DNA from: Branchiostoma floridae
Lineage: Eukaryota; Chordata; Leptocardii; Amphioxiformes; Branchiostomatidae
Assembly (NCBI RefSeq): GCF_000003815.2
Contig: NC_049984.1
Coordinates: forward strand, 26,430,689 to 26,468,655
Direction of reading: 5' to 3'
DNA: 37,967 bases
The notes beneath the pieces were generated by a model. It saw only the letters and a program-made list of their open reading frames with translations, was not told the origin of the DNA and searched no databases. Numbering within the stretch: the stretch's first letter is position 1; each line of letters begins with the position of its first letter. Position numbers and translations under genes: made by a program. Positions 20,287-30,370 of the stretch are shown here, in pieces.

Positions 20287-20789
20287 GGTAACGACCAACC
20301 ATCACCCTTACATATACTCTGGTTAAGTGTAAATGCCATACAAAAATATAGTAACAGCAATCAAGACGATAACTTTTAACTGCTTTCCAGGATGGAACAT
20401 GATATTCCGGAGGGAAACTTGATGACTGATGGTGAGTCCTGCATGCTACGAACACATCCGTGTTTGTATAACAATAGCCTGATAAAGATATTGATCAAAA
20501 AACAAATCTGAAAGTGAACGCTTGTTACTCCAGGTTCCAGTGTAACACTGGTATTACATTTCTTGTATTCTCGTGGTAATGGCTGTGACAACGTATCCAG
20601 GTCAGGACCATGAAGAATGTACTTTTTTTCGGACATGTCATAGTTTTTGTTCCCTAGCAAGTGCCCGTGGTAAGATGCTTCAGTAACATTGTATTCTTGC
20701 TGCCCTTGCGTCAAAGCTGACTACAACGAACTTGTCAGCAGAACACAGGTTAGACGTTAGCACTTACATCACTTTCTTAATCCTTCCTC

Positions 20790-21003
20790 TCAATGCACAT
20801 AAGATTTCTCAAGATACTGCCTAAGGAATCTGTATCTATCGGATTTGACTTTGAAAATGACAACGTGGAAGATAACGCAACGCAATAAAAATTGACTCAC
20901 AGGTGTGTAAATCGTTGGTTATGTCCCGGTCCACCTGGACCACTGCAACTGTCAGGACTCAAATCCAGTATGCAAGCACATACACAAAGTACACTCATAC
21001 CAG
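20790..21003 (+). pseudogene. SWIM-like zinc motif fragment
   Basis: IRFLKILPKESVSIGFDFEN is followed by a stop and then HLDHCNCQDSNPVCKHIHKV, ending in CAG|GTACGA. The Cys-x-Cys-xn-Cys-x-His arrangement (C-N-C ... C-K-H) matches the SWIM zinc finger found in MULE-type transposases and some host proteins. Only this motif supports the call, and the flanks carry stops. Confidence 0.38.
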
Positions 21004-21282
21004 GTACGAATGCATCAGTCTGGTAAATCTACAGTGAAAGCTAAAGACATTGACAAGGATTTGTATCTCTATACAACTACTAACATATGGACTATGAAGC
21101 CTTAGAATGTGGGAAGTGAACAAAACGTACCTGGCCGAGCTGGATACACAGGCTGTAATTATTTCATTCATGCAGGTGTGTGCACGGTGTTGGCGCAAAC
21201 TACAGTGCCTATCAATCCGGAAATACTACAAGGCCAAGCAGCAAAAACTTCAGACGTGTAGTGTAGAAACGTGTAGAAACTG

Positions 21283-21525
21283 ACATGGCACAATGATGGC
21301 ATTTCTAACAGAGACACACTTAATAAAGATACTTGGTGACCACGGAGGTGGCAGCTTCAAGATGGCATTTCAGCCCCTAAATAAGATGTGTCCCAACTCC
21401 AAACTCAACACGATAGTATGCTGTGTGTTCAAGGCGAATGGCACTAGGGAGAACGTCATCACAGAGATCAGACGGTTGGTTAATGAAATAAAGGCCCTTC
21501 AAGTCAATACATGGAGGTTAGTCAG
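21283..21525 (+). pseudogene. GDHGGGSFK element protein fragment
   Basis: The frame reads WHNDGISNRDTL, then after a one-base change LGDHGGGSFKMAFQPLNK, CPNSKLNTIVCCVFKANGT and ITEIRRLVNEIKALQVNTW. The GDHGGGSFK-x-x-FQ-x-x-N ... PNS-x-x-NT phrase is one I remember from large repetitive, element-associated proteins of invertebrates and fish; I cannot give it a confirmed family name. A following piece at 21628-21755 (YFTNGTVMFCGGHVVLLAEL) is probably the next part. Confidence 0.45.
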
Positions 21526-21619
21526 ATGTGGATGTTACAAATCAGCATGTATATGAAGACAATAGACATGCATCATTCATGATCCATCCAATATTTACCA
21601 CTGTGACTTTTCTTAATGT

Positions 21620-22000
21620 CTTCAACAGGTACTTTACAAATGGAACGGTCATGTTCTGTGGCGGCCATGTTGTACTACTGGCAGAGCTTTTTAACGAAAC
21701 ACTCAACAAATGCATCAGAGAAAAAAGAAATGGAAAAGTTGAGGTGCAAACGTGAGACACGACACGGATCCAGCTGTGGATGTCTGACACCATGAAGCAA
21801 ATGAAGATTAATCACTTTGCAGCACCCGTACAAAGTGGCAAGATAACATGGTCAAATTCATAAAATACTTCAGAAAGCAAATTTTCCCAGTCCTCAAAGA
21901 TCAGGTTGTGGAGCCACCAACTGATCAGAAAACCATAACAGCGTGGATGGACGGTCTGTCATGCTGCGCTGTGATGGGGACGAGAATACTAGCCCGGTGC
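21620..22000 (+). pseudogene. Continuation of element protein fragments
   Basis: YFTNGTVMFCGGHVVLLAEL and NETLNKCIREKRNGKVEVQT end at a stop near 21757. A different frame at 21855-21995 reads FIKYFRKQIFPVLKDQVVE and TITAWMDGLSCCAVMGTRIL. Protein-like, broken, not recognised. Confidence 0.32.
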
Positions 22001-22832
22001 GTTTAATGTCTACAAGATGATCTATGACTTAAGTTGATGAAATAGAAAGGACGTACTATGAGAAAATGTATTTTCCCCTTTATACGCTCCTCATGTTTTA
22101 ATTTTCTTGCGTGTTCTTCTATCAGACAAATTGGCATCACTCCTTCACGTTTCTACTCAAACATGGCTATCGTTACAAAGAAAGTAAACATATTTACCGC
22201 ATTGTTTTATGTTTCAACAGAATGGATGGCAGTGAAAACCAACAGAGTGGGCGACAAGACCTTCAGGCGAAAAATGATAACCATGATAAACACCCGTTGC
22301 CGCCATGTGCGTTGTGAAGTTGAGGGTGGGGCCAAGGCAACCAGTACCAAGGCAAATTGAAAAGTGGCCAGTATTGTTCGCATTATCAGCAGTCGATGAC
22401 TTTAGGATTGATAATTATAGTTTTAGTATACATTTAATCTCAGGGCGGAAGGGTGGTGGTGTTTTTCCATGTCCTTCCACAGTTCATCTTCTATGCTTTC
22501 TTTATATATTACTGTTCCTTTCTTGCTTCTGCCAGCTTTCCCAGCAAGGACAGAAAGTGCCATGAAGAGGCCACAAAGGTCATTAGAAGAGTGGGCAAAC
22601 CAAAAAAGATATTTATGTAAAAGCCATGAACAGCTGAGTGTAATATTTTTCTCGTATCAGGGATAAACACATAGTTTAATAATTATTTTTGATTGTTCAA
22701 GAGGAGTCTCTGAGAAAAAAAAGACATTGTTGAAAACATTTAGGCAGGTGAAAAGCAACATGATCATGATGGTCTAAAAGACTAGAGGAAATATATTGTG
22801 TGGATTTCTCTAATATAAGACAGAAGTCAAAG
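22001..22832. other. Unrecognised spacer
   Basis: Weakly protein-like frames (22160-22360, VTKKVNIFTALFYVSTEWMA) but nothing I can support. The remainder is AT-rich. Confidence 0.28.
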
Positions 22833-23305
22833 CAGAGAACTATAAAACACACATAGCCGTGTCTTCAATGATTTAGAGAATCCTTCAGAGAATGAAAAGA
22901 AACCAGCAGACAGTGCCGTACAGGCCCTCTTTCTTGACCTCAATGAACCCAAGCACACCGGGAATGTTAGTTACCCCAGTATGCCTTGCTCTTCGAAGTG
23001 GCCAAGAGCTATGCGAATGGGCGCATCAACGGCCAAGGCAACAAACAAGGTATTCAATTGAACCCAAACTTGTGCATAATTATGGCAATGTATGTCAATA
23101 TATTCGATTCTGTGTAGTTATCCCTCGCATGCTTACACCTTTGCAACACCAGAGGATAAGGATGACCTGCAGTTCACATTGGACCAGGCGAAACAAGACA
23201 TCCTCGCCTGACAGTGTTACCAGCTCCGTAGTATCAACCAGGACGAAGCATTGCATGACATCCTGGATTATACAAGTCTACTGCTTGTCATAGACTGGGC
23301 TATGA
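22833..23305 (+). pseudogene. Decayed mobile-element ORF, copy B (uninterrupted)
   Basis: Homologous to 1113-1533 plus 2274-2345: both start GAGAACTATAAAACACACATAG and both contain ALFLDL, HTGNVS, DDLQFTLDQ and QLR. Here QLR is followed directly by SINQDEALHDILD and IDWAMKRK, across the point (23231/23232) where copy A carries about 740 bp more. Frameshifts and a stop in DILA*QC (TGA at 23210) make it dead. It serves as the empty-site reference for copy A. Confidence 0.65.
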
Positions 23306-23770
23306 AAAGGAAGCGAGTAAAAAAGCAATTTTGGTGCCTTTTTAAGGTAGAAAGGAATTGTTATTAATATCTGGTATGTAATAAAGCAGCTTTTTGGTTG
23401 CTTTTGTTCGGCGAATGCAAGGACAATGTTCATTCACCTGTGTTAAGTAAGAAAGCAGCATTTTGGTACGTTTGGTACAGATGTTAGAGTCTTTCTGACA
23501 TCCAACGCGCCACGCCTTTACCACCTCATCTCATCACTCATGAGCAGTCCAATTGCAGGATGATGACGGGCACTCAGCAGTCGTGCTGCTTTCATCAATT
23601 GCATATGCAAGAAATCAAAAGTGCTCCGCCCTCCAGAAGATAATCTCTGTACCTGCTACTGACATCAAGCCAATCTCATCTTTGTTATTACCGGTAGTAC
23701 GGAATGCCAACAGCAACTGCTGCGTATACAACTGAACACGACATAAATGTTGAATAAGTCATTGATTCGG
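23306..23770. other. Unrecognised spacer
   Basis: No gene or repeat I can support. Confidence 0.3.
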
Positions 23771-23782
23771 GGACAATGAAGA

Positions 23783-23885
23783 AATGGCCTACCTCGCCCA
23801 TTTGGAGCGGAAGTTTGATCCCCCAGGAGATGGTCCCAAAGCAATGCTACTGTATGATGAGTTCGTTAGAAAAATGAACAGGTAG
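23783..23885 (+). CDS. Small ORF relic with MAYLA motif, copy 2
   Basis: Reads EEMAYLAHLERKFDPPGDG, then LLYDEFVRKMNR and a TAG stop. It matches the C-terminal part of the relic at 18242-18350, which carries a frameshift absent here. The longer ORF is missing upstream. Function unknown; possibly part of the retroelement whose gag-like module and reverse transcriptase follow at 24.6-25.3 kb. Confidence 0.4.
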
Positions 23886-24600
23886 CTTTTATCTCTCCTG
23901 TAGAGTAAAGTGCAAATGTCCTCATCATGTGTTTCACCGCTATGTAGTGTTATTATATGTTTGCATCAGTTTCAATTTAATTTTCAATGTAAAGCTACAT
24001 TCCTTGTCACAAGAGTTTAGAGTAGGTGGCTAGGTCTCCTTGAATATAGTAATTAAGATATTATTTTTTCCCATGGCTCAAACTACCGCTGTCATGGCGA
24101 TTTGATGTGCTATGTCCGTCACTTCCACAGCGCTGTCGATCTTCTAGTAACAAAACGTTCGCAGTTCAGCCGTTACAATTGGCTGCTATGTACTTGGTAC
24201 AATGAAGTGAATAAACCTTTCCTTCAGGACGAAAATCCAAATCTACGAAGGCAGGCCTCTCCCTCGTTGAGATCGCCAAACGTCAACGAGAAACAACACA
24301 AGGACGTGGCGAGGCGGGTTACATAATCTCCCTTATCTTAATGCAGTAGTAAGTGACTGGTATGATCTCAACGTAAGATTAACATGGAAAGACTTTTTGA
24401 CGACGTAAACATTGTCAAGGTGTGAGACTCAATGCTTGACATTGAAGGACAAATGCTGTTTGTAAATGGTACAAACCTCCAAGCAGGCATGACTAGACAC
24501 CCCTAATCACAGCCCTTAGCTGAGTCATTTTGGGTAACACCAGTATTCTTAAATTTACACCACTATCTCATTCAATTGGCAAATCTAATAAAAGAATATC
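23886..24600. other. Spacer
   Basis: No supportable gene. A frame at 24102-24326 ends in a basic stretch (RRQASPSLRSPNVNEKQHKD) but has no recognisable domain. Confidence 0.28.
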
Positions 24601-24645
24601 AGTCCATCAGTCCGTCGGTTGTCGTCAACCTGGTTAGACGCACAA

Positions 24646-24902
24646 CCATGCCCCTCCAGTTCTGCGCCCGGAGGCCACCTAGGTCGGGCACAGTGTTGTC
24701 AGTTTTTTTCTTCAAACCGGGGACGCTAATGAGGCTACACCCGCGGACGACCGGCTGGCTCGTTTCAACGCAAAGGTCAACTGCCAGCGGGCGGCTCGAG
24801 CAACAACCTGCCGGGGCCATCATCCAGCAAGCCCCCGACGAAGAAGAGGCGGCAGATGGCGAGCTAGGACTTGGACAGTTCTGACGGGGATGATTTGGAG
24901 TA
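24646..24902 (+). pseudogene. gag-like module, copy 3
   Basis: Starts MPLQFCAR in the same DNA context as SPPVLRA of copy 1. After frame changes it reads TPADDRLARFNAK, then GGSSNNLPGPSSSKPPTKKR and RQMAS, a stop, and DLDSSDGDDLE before a final stop. The KPPTKKRRQ stretch looks like a nuclear localisation signal at the end of a gag-like protein. It is followed 60 bp later by a reverse-transcriptase fragment, the main reason to see these modules as retroelement gag. Confidence 0.45.
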
Positions 24903-24959
24903 AGTATGAGTTGTTCCATGGCCAATATTACATTTCACATTATCCTTTCGCTATAAGCG

Positions 24960-25364
24960 AGTGGATACATTTACAACACCACTGGGACGCTCATATCATC
25001 ATATGCGAGACACCTCGGAGTCCCAACAATATTGTATATCGATGATAGGCTAAATGGCGAGGCCTCTCTGCCACCGCGCCCACCCCAAACCCTCGTCCCG
25101 TATGCCGTGGCTCAGAGAGCAAGCTACATCTTATGCAACCTACTAACTAGAGTGGGGTATTTCCTCAGTTTAGAGAAGTGCATTATTATCTTCGTACAAA
25201 AGTTGGTACACTTAGGCTCAGGGATTGAAACACTAGAGGCAACCTTCTTCTTCCCCCAGGTTAGGAAGGTCAAGTTCACATGGGCTGGGAACTTAAAATT
25301 TAATTTGACAAGTCAGCAACTATTCGTTAGAATCTCTCATTCAGCAGTTGGTGGCAGGATATAA
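24960..25364 (+). mobile_element. Reverse-transcriptase fragment with YIDD (DIRS-like)
   Basis: An uninterrupted frame reads SYARHLGVPTILYIDDRLNG, where YIDD is the catalytic motif C of reverse transcriptases. About 35 residues later come ASYILCNLLTRVGYFLSLEK and LVHLGSGIETLE, matching the next palm motifs (the Gly-x-x-x-x-x-x-x-Lys and LG elements). The spacing and the -LG- box fit DIRS/gypsy-type polymerases better than LINEs; the DIRS call is inference. Motifs A and B lie upstream and are missing, and no RNase H or tyrosine recombinase follows. A dead fragment, though the 25-kb-side frame is intact for over 110 codons. Confidence 0.62.
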
Positions 25365-25404
25365 GACAGCCCAGCAATGTAGTGTGACAAGAGCAACAAG
25401 AGCA

Positions 25405-25652
25405 AAAGAGATGAAGCATTATTTGTGACCTTGACATCCAGCAAACCCATCTAACTTAGCTGAACCAGCCCCCACTGTACCAGAGGCACAGTCCCCGAAG
25501 TCTGGGTTTCCAAGAGGCTGGACAGCTGTAACATTATAAGACCTGACTAACCCACCCCGAGTGAACTGGATGTTCGGCCATTGCCATAGTTTTGCTCTGT
25601 CACCTATATTTATATCAGGGTGTATGGAAGACACAGCTACTTTTCTCATCAA
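25405..25652 (-). CDS. Minus-strand exon-like ORF, unrecognised
   Basis: A 77-codon minus-strand frame reads SSIHPDINIGDRAKLWQWPN and QFTRGGLVRSYNVTAVQPLG, with even composition. Just upstream on that strand, GADWWCLKCGNHQ appears in another frame (about 25725), suggesting a small zinc-binding exon. It would be the only coding remnant in the first 26 kb on this strand. No family recognised. Confidence 0.27.
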
Positions 25653-25860
25653 GGGGCAGGTAGTGTTGTCTCAGCATCCTGCTGTAGACACTGATGATTT
25701 CCACACTTCAGACACCACCAGTCTGCACCAGACCCGTGTGCCATGCTGTACACCTCTAGGGACCTGTGGGAAAAAACACATTGCAAAACATTTAGGGATC
25801 AGATAGTATAACAAGAATGGACAAAAAAGTTAGAAACATCTCATGATGTTAACAGCTGTG

Positions 25861-26000
25861 ACTTGAGCAGGATAATTGCACATGCACGCATGGTGACTCC
25901 AAGAAGCTTTTATCAAGATGAAAGCTCCTTGGCATACCACAGCTCAGACTCAGAGCAAACAACTTTGGGAATGACAAAGGGCAGAAAGTACAAACCTGTA
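25861..26000 (+). CDS. Exon-like ORF, unrecognised
   Basis: Reads RIIAHARMVTPRSFYQDESS, then YHSSDSEQTTLGMTKGRKYK, ending at CCT|GTAAGT, a strong donor. Ser-rich and basic. No partner exon or family recognised. Confidence 0.25.
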
Positions 26001-27985
26001 AGTCATATATTTTCATTTCAACCCATCCAAAACACCGCCTCAGTTACTAGTATCCTTCCATAAACTCTACAGTTTGCCTTGCACTGGCAAGACGGTTTAC
26101 ACAAATTCAGTGAACACAAAGAACGCATGTGAGGTTCATCCCGGTTCTTTGTTCTCTGACAGAAACCAACCCTTACACTCAAGAAAATCACAGAAGTATC
26201 GTCCATATAGCCTCCAGGTACCACAGAATAAGTAACAATAATTCCAATACGCCGACAATGCAGAGAATTCCGGCAAAAATATTTTTTTTTTCCTGCGGTT
26301 TCAATGCCAGAAAACTCCCGCACGTACAGTCGCCACAACGCTCATTTCCTCACCAGCAAATTAAGTTTCTTTGCAACTTCAAACCAAAAATGTCCTTACT
26401 AACAACCGAACCAACTACAACTAACCTGCGAAGCTTTTTGAAGAAAAAAATAAGGGTAAAATACGAAGACAAATTCTGTTCCAACATTTCTAGCCTCACC
26501 TCACAATGGCCGCCCTGCACTGGCTGAATTCCACATAGAACAGAAGCACCTCTTTTGTATCAATGCGCGTAAACATCTGGGATATCGCTAACCGTCAAAT
26601 GAAAGACTTGCGTACAAGTAACACCGTTAAAATTTACACACACTAGAATCACACCGTCTTGAATAAATATCGTAGTCAATATGACGAGATACATATTCAT
26701 TAGACGTTTCCTTTACGCTCGCACTATTTTCTGGCGGCGCTTGTGTACATTCCGTCAGGCCTCGGGAAGGGTATTTGGTGCAGGCATGTTGATGACGTAA
26801 GAAGCTTTGGGAGGCTAACCTGGGGGTTTCCAAGTACCACTCTTTCAAAAAATGTAAAAAACGTAATGAACATGGGATGAACCAAGAATTATTTTCCTTG
26901 TCTATTTGTATCGGGCACTTGTGTTGTAACTAACTCATGCGCAATCTACCGTTACTCCCTTGAACTAGAGGCTTGGCAGTATGAAAGAAGAAGAAGAAGA
27001 ACTCTTTTTTTATTGTGAGGCAAGGCACCGCCAGCAGCAGCATTGCCATTTAATATTGAGATGTCCTTTAGCATGGGGTTGATCTTCCAAGGCTCAGTAA
27101 AATGACAAATTCACACCTAAGTGAACATATGTACAGACTTAAAATAAAAGACTTGCGAACTAAGGCCAGTTCGTGGGTCTTCTCATCTTTTCTTTCCACC
27201 ACAAAACATGAGTACTACATGCATGATACAATTGTCGTTTTAAGTTGCCTTTTTTAACCTAGGAGAGGTTTTTTAAGCGTTTTATTTTTCATCACCAAAG
27301 CAGTACAAGTTTAATTATCTAATTTGAACTTGTGCTCAATAGTTTGTTAGGAGGAGGTCTCCCATAAGCCTTTGGGGCTTATACCTCTCTCCCGCACGGT
27401 TTTTAACTATCAGTTATCCTGCATGCCCTTATTTATGTGCAAATAGATAAAATAAAAAAAATCAGTCCATGATTACGGAGATATGATATGATTAAAAGAT
27501 CACAAAAAAAAGCAATGAGAAGAGCAGCTTGTGAACGGTTACAAACATAACAGACCACATTGAAATTAGACCTATTAAAAGTGTTTCAATGGCATGCAAC
27601 TTTTTTAATATAACCATTCCCCGAATAAAAGTCACAACAAAACCCTACAGAGGTATCCAACAACTAACATCAGGGTTTAGAGAAGTATGGCATATTTAGT
27701 TGTCCGGTACAAATTTATTATGCGTGCAAAATGCAACTCCCGACCACATTGTCCCGATCAATTGTCGGTACGCGCGACCTGCATGTTTCCGCATCTAACG
27801 ATATGAAGGTGATTTGTGTCCATTTTTTGACATAGTCACGCCACAGGAGTTTTAAAAGACTTCAAATGAGACAACGGGAATGCTGTATTTGTATGTCAAT
27901 TGTTTACTTTCAGAGAGCTTCAAATTTTTGTAAGGACAAAATTGAATTTGTATCATCGTTATTGTTATATTGTCGGTATACTGAC

Positions 27986-27990
<5 letters not shown>
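26001..27990. other. Long AT-rich noncoding stretch
   Basis: No gene supported in about 2 kb. A short GAA run lies near 26986-27001. At 27364-27382 a 7-bp inverted repeat (ATAAGCC / GGCTTAT, 5-bp loop) is followed by a tail ending GATAAAATAAAAAAAATC at about 27446-27463, which may be the 3' end of a LINE or SINE with no coding part. Confidence 0.35.

Positions 27991-28039
<49 letters not shown>
27991..28039. repeat. (TA)n microsatellite
   Basis: About 24 uninterrupted TA units, directly upstream of a LINE remnant. Confidence 0.95.
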
Positions 28040-28041
<2 letters not shown>

Positions 28042-28084
28042 CTAGCCGCACCTTGTAGCCGTTAACCCGGCCACTGTACTAACA

Positions 28085-28591
28085 TCTCATAACAACGCAT
28101 CCCTACGACAGGGCAGAGTACCACCTGAGTGGCGTGATGCGATCGTCATTCCCGTCCCGAAGGTCCCGTTGCTTGAGTACTCAGCTCCAGTTTGGAACGC
28201 CGCCCTCAACAACAAGCAAATCAACCGACTTGAACGCGTTCAGAAACGTGCCTGTAGGATTATGCTGGGTCGGCAGTATGTTTCATATCCTGACGCCTTG
28301 CGATCATTGACTCTACAATCACTTTCTGATCGCAGACACGACCTCTGCATGAACTTTGCCAAGAAAATCCAACAGTCGCCACGCTTCTGTTCCTGGCTGC
28401 CTCCAACTCGAGGAGAACAACATGGTACACAACTCAGGAACTCATGTCTGTACCCCAACGTAGGGGCACTAGGCGATACACGACGAGCGCCAAGCCTACA
28501 CTGGCTAAACTCCTTAGTGATGACACACAGACCTGATCTGCAATTCGTTCTGGACAGTAAACGTGACAAGTTCGAACTGAGACCCAATTGA
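28085..28591 (+). mobile_element. LINE remnant with in-frame internal deletion
   Basis: The frame at 28085-28168 reads SLRQGRVPPEWRDAIVIP then VPK, the motif near the start of the reverse-transcriptase domain in CR1/L2/RTE-type elements. It joins directly, in frame, to LLEYSAPVWN, LERVQKRACRIMLGRQYVSY and RRHDLCMNFAKKIQ, which normally lie several hundred residues later, after the YADD box and thumb. The catalytic core is therefore deleted, at about 28165-28172, with the frame kept. The ORF closes at 28589-28591 after RDKFELRPN, and an AT-rich 3' region follows. The element cannot encode an active polymerase. Confidence 0.78.
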
Positions 28592-29060
28592 GCATGAATT
28601 GTAATTGTAATAGTCCGAAAGTATCATATTTATATTAATTGTAATTGTTAATCAGTAGATGTTACTTGTAAATATTGTAATCCTGTAAAGTTTCATGTAA
28701 TATCGATAACGTTGTCCTTGTTTTACTGTATGAGTCGGCGCAATTCAGTTTCTACAGCAAAACCTTCAACCATCCGCAAGGCGTTAGCATTGGACGGCCT
28801 ATAATCTAAAGTGTCTTCTTTCCTACGTAAAAGGATAGATCTTCTATGAGTGACTGTTATTTCGCACATCCAACTAACTGAATGTCTAAGCTACATAACT
28901 ATATAAATCACTACTGAAATTTCTTTGAAAACCATTATATGTAGCATTTGAAATTTATTATTATCAATTTCAGCGACAGTTTGGTTCTATGGGTTTATTT
29001 TCTATCAGTACTAAAAATGGTTTGTTTCACATAACGGTCTGCATTGTGACAAAAATTAAA
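28592..29060. other. AT-rich LINE 3' region and spacer
   Basis: The first part, rich in TTAATTGTAATTG, is probably the 3' UTR of the LINE remnant. No gene is seen. Confidence 0.4.
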
Positions 29061-29067
29061 CACATCA

Positions 29068-29131
29068 AAACACGATGACGTCGTTAGACTAATCTGAACT
29101 CATTTCATACAAATATTTCAAAGTTGTTGAC
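29068..29131 (+). repeat. Upstream duplicated segment, copy 1
   Basis: Shares GATGACGTCGTTAGACTAAT and AAAGTTGTTGAC with the second copy at 29523-29590, about 455 bp downstream. Both contain a TGACGTC core like a CRE/ATF site. Confidence 0.55.
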
Positions 29132-29499
29132 ACTGACAAACACTCGCTCCTGGATCAACAAGAATTCACAGGCGTTCTCCTTTTTAAGCAAACCCTTAGC
29201 CTCTACCAAGCTCCACGGGTCACTAAAATTGATTGGCCAAATGGGACAGAAAACACACCAGAGTAGTGCAGTTTGCGATCTAAGGCCGGCCAACACCCCT
29301 AGGACAATTAACTCCTACTAGGCTTTTATTCCTAACTTGGCCAAAGTCCTTTATTCGGACAGGTGGGAGTCTCAGGGTAGTGACTACCAATCCCAAGCGT
29401 CCTCCTACTTATTCTATTTCTGCCAACAAGACGTTTTAGCTTCAGCTCACGCGCCAAAAGTTCGCTTTGTCTCAGCAGTGACTTGTTTGTCACGTCTTC

Positions 29500-29510
29500 G
29501 CTATAAAAAA
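29500..29510 (+). promoter_or_regulatory. Possible TATA box
   Basis: GCTATAAAAAATGC about 25 bp before the second duplicated segment. It is about 550 bp upstream of the first ATG of the membrane EGF gene, so it would need a long or spliced leader. No other support. Confidence 0.25.
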
Positions 29511-29522
29511 TGCAAGACAGAA

Positions 29523-29590
29523 AACATCATGACGTCTATAGACTAATCTTTATCTCACTTCACGTCATATTCATATTTTGAAGTTGTTGA
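29523..29590 (+). repeat. Upstream duplicated segment, copy 2
   Basis: CATGACGTCTATAGACTAAT and GAAGTTGTTGAC match copy 1 with several substitutions and small indels. It lies within 470 bp of the gene's first ATG. Confidence 0.55.
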
Positions 29591-30051
29591 CCGTGCATTG
29601 CCTGACAGAGCAACTGAAGTATACGAGCACAGCAAGAAGGTAGTCTCGTTTTTTCGATCCATTTGCTGAGTTGTATAAGTCTGTGTCCCAACGTGATATT
29701 TCAGTTTCAGGTCTATCGTTAAACATTGTTTCTTCTGTTTTAATGTTTTCTATTCACCATGTCGCCAATATCTGACTGTGACAAAAAAAACAGGTTTCAT
29801 TACGAACCAACTCCCACGCGTCTATTGAAACCGTTTCTTTTATGTGTGTACTCTCAAGATTCGATTGACTTTTCTCTCACATAAAAAAGTTGTTTACGTC
29901 GCTCGTGAAAATAAATTTAATTTTGCAACACGTCATGCCAGACCTTCCTTCTGATGTGCTTTCAGACCAATCAACGCTGTTTTCTTTACCATATTTGGGC
30001 ATGTTGAGCTCCTAGATAAAGCTGTGTTGCTTACCGACCTGTTCAGTACAA

Positions 30052-30370
30052 ATGCAGGAGCAGTCGAGACCTGCCCACATTCCATTCGCGGGGCACGGCG
30101 ACGGACAGACCGGCGGGCCTCCTCCCCCAGTGCCTCGCCCCCCTCAGCGCGGCGCTAGCGTTTGTTGTCACTGCGACGCTTCTAACAGGTGGCAAGGAGA
30201 GCGCAAAACGTCTTCAGACACGCGCAGAGACGCCGAGCCGGCAAATCTACCGAACCTCTCACCGCCTTTACCGCAAAGTAAGATGGGGACGAGGTCGCCC
30301 CGAGACGAAAGGGACACTGACGACCTGAAGCACCATGTCAACTTTCCCTACGCAACGGACACGTCCACAG
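30052..30370 (+). CDS. Exon 1: cytoplasmic proline-rich N-terminus
   Basis: 106 codons plus one base, ending CACAG|GTAGGT. It contains [10 protein letters not shown], a PxxP-type SH3 or WW ligand, and a CCHC cluster, with many Arg and Asp residues and no signal peptide. The single leftover G joins GG of exon 2. The downstream open frames (30510-31150) lie in the intron. Confidence 0.68.

Noticed and set aside
20033-20455. 140-codon minus-strand ORF
   Set aside because: It lies opposite a more protein-like + strand exon with a donor site; His/Cys/Val-rich shadow composition.
28240-28587. 115-codon minus-strand ORF
   Set aside because: It is the antisense of a recognised LINE reverse-transcriptase C-terminus.
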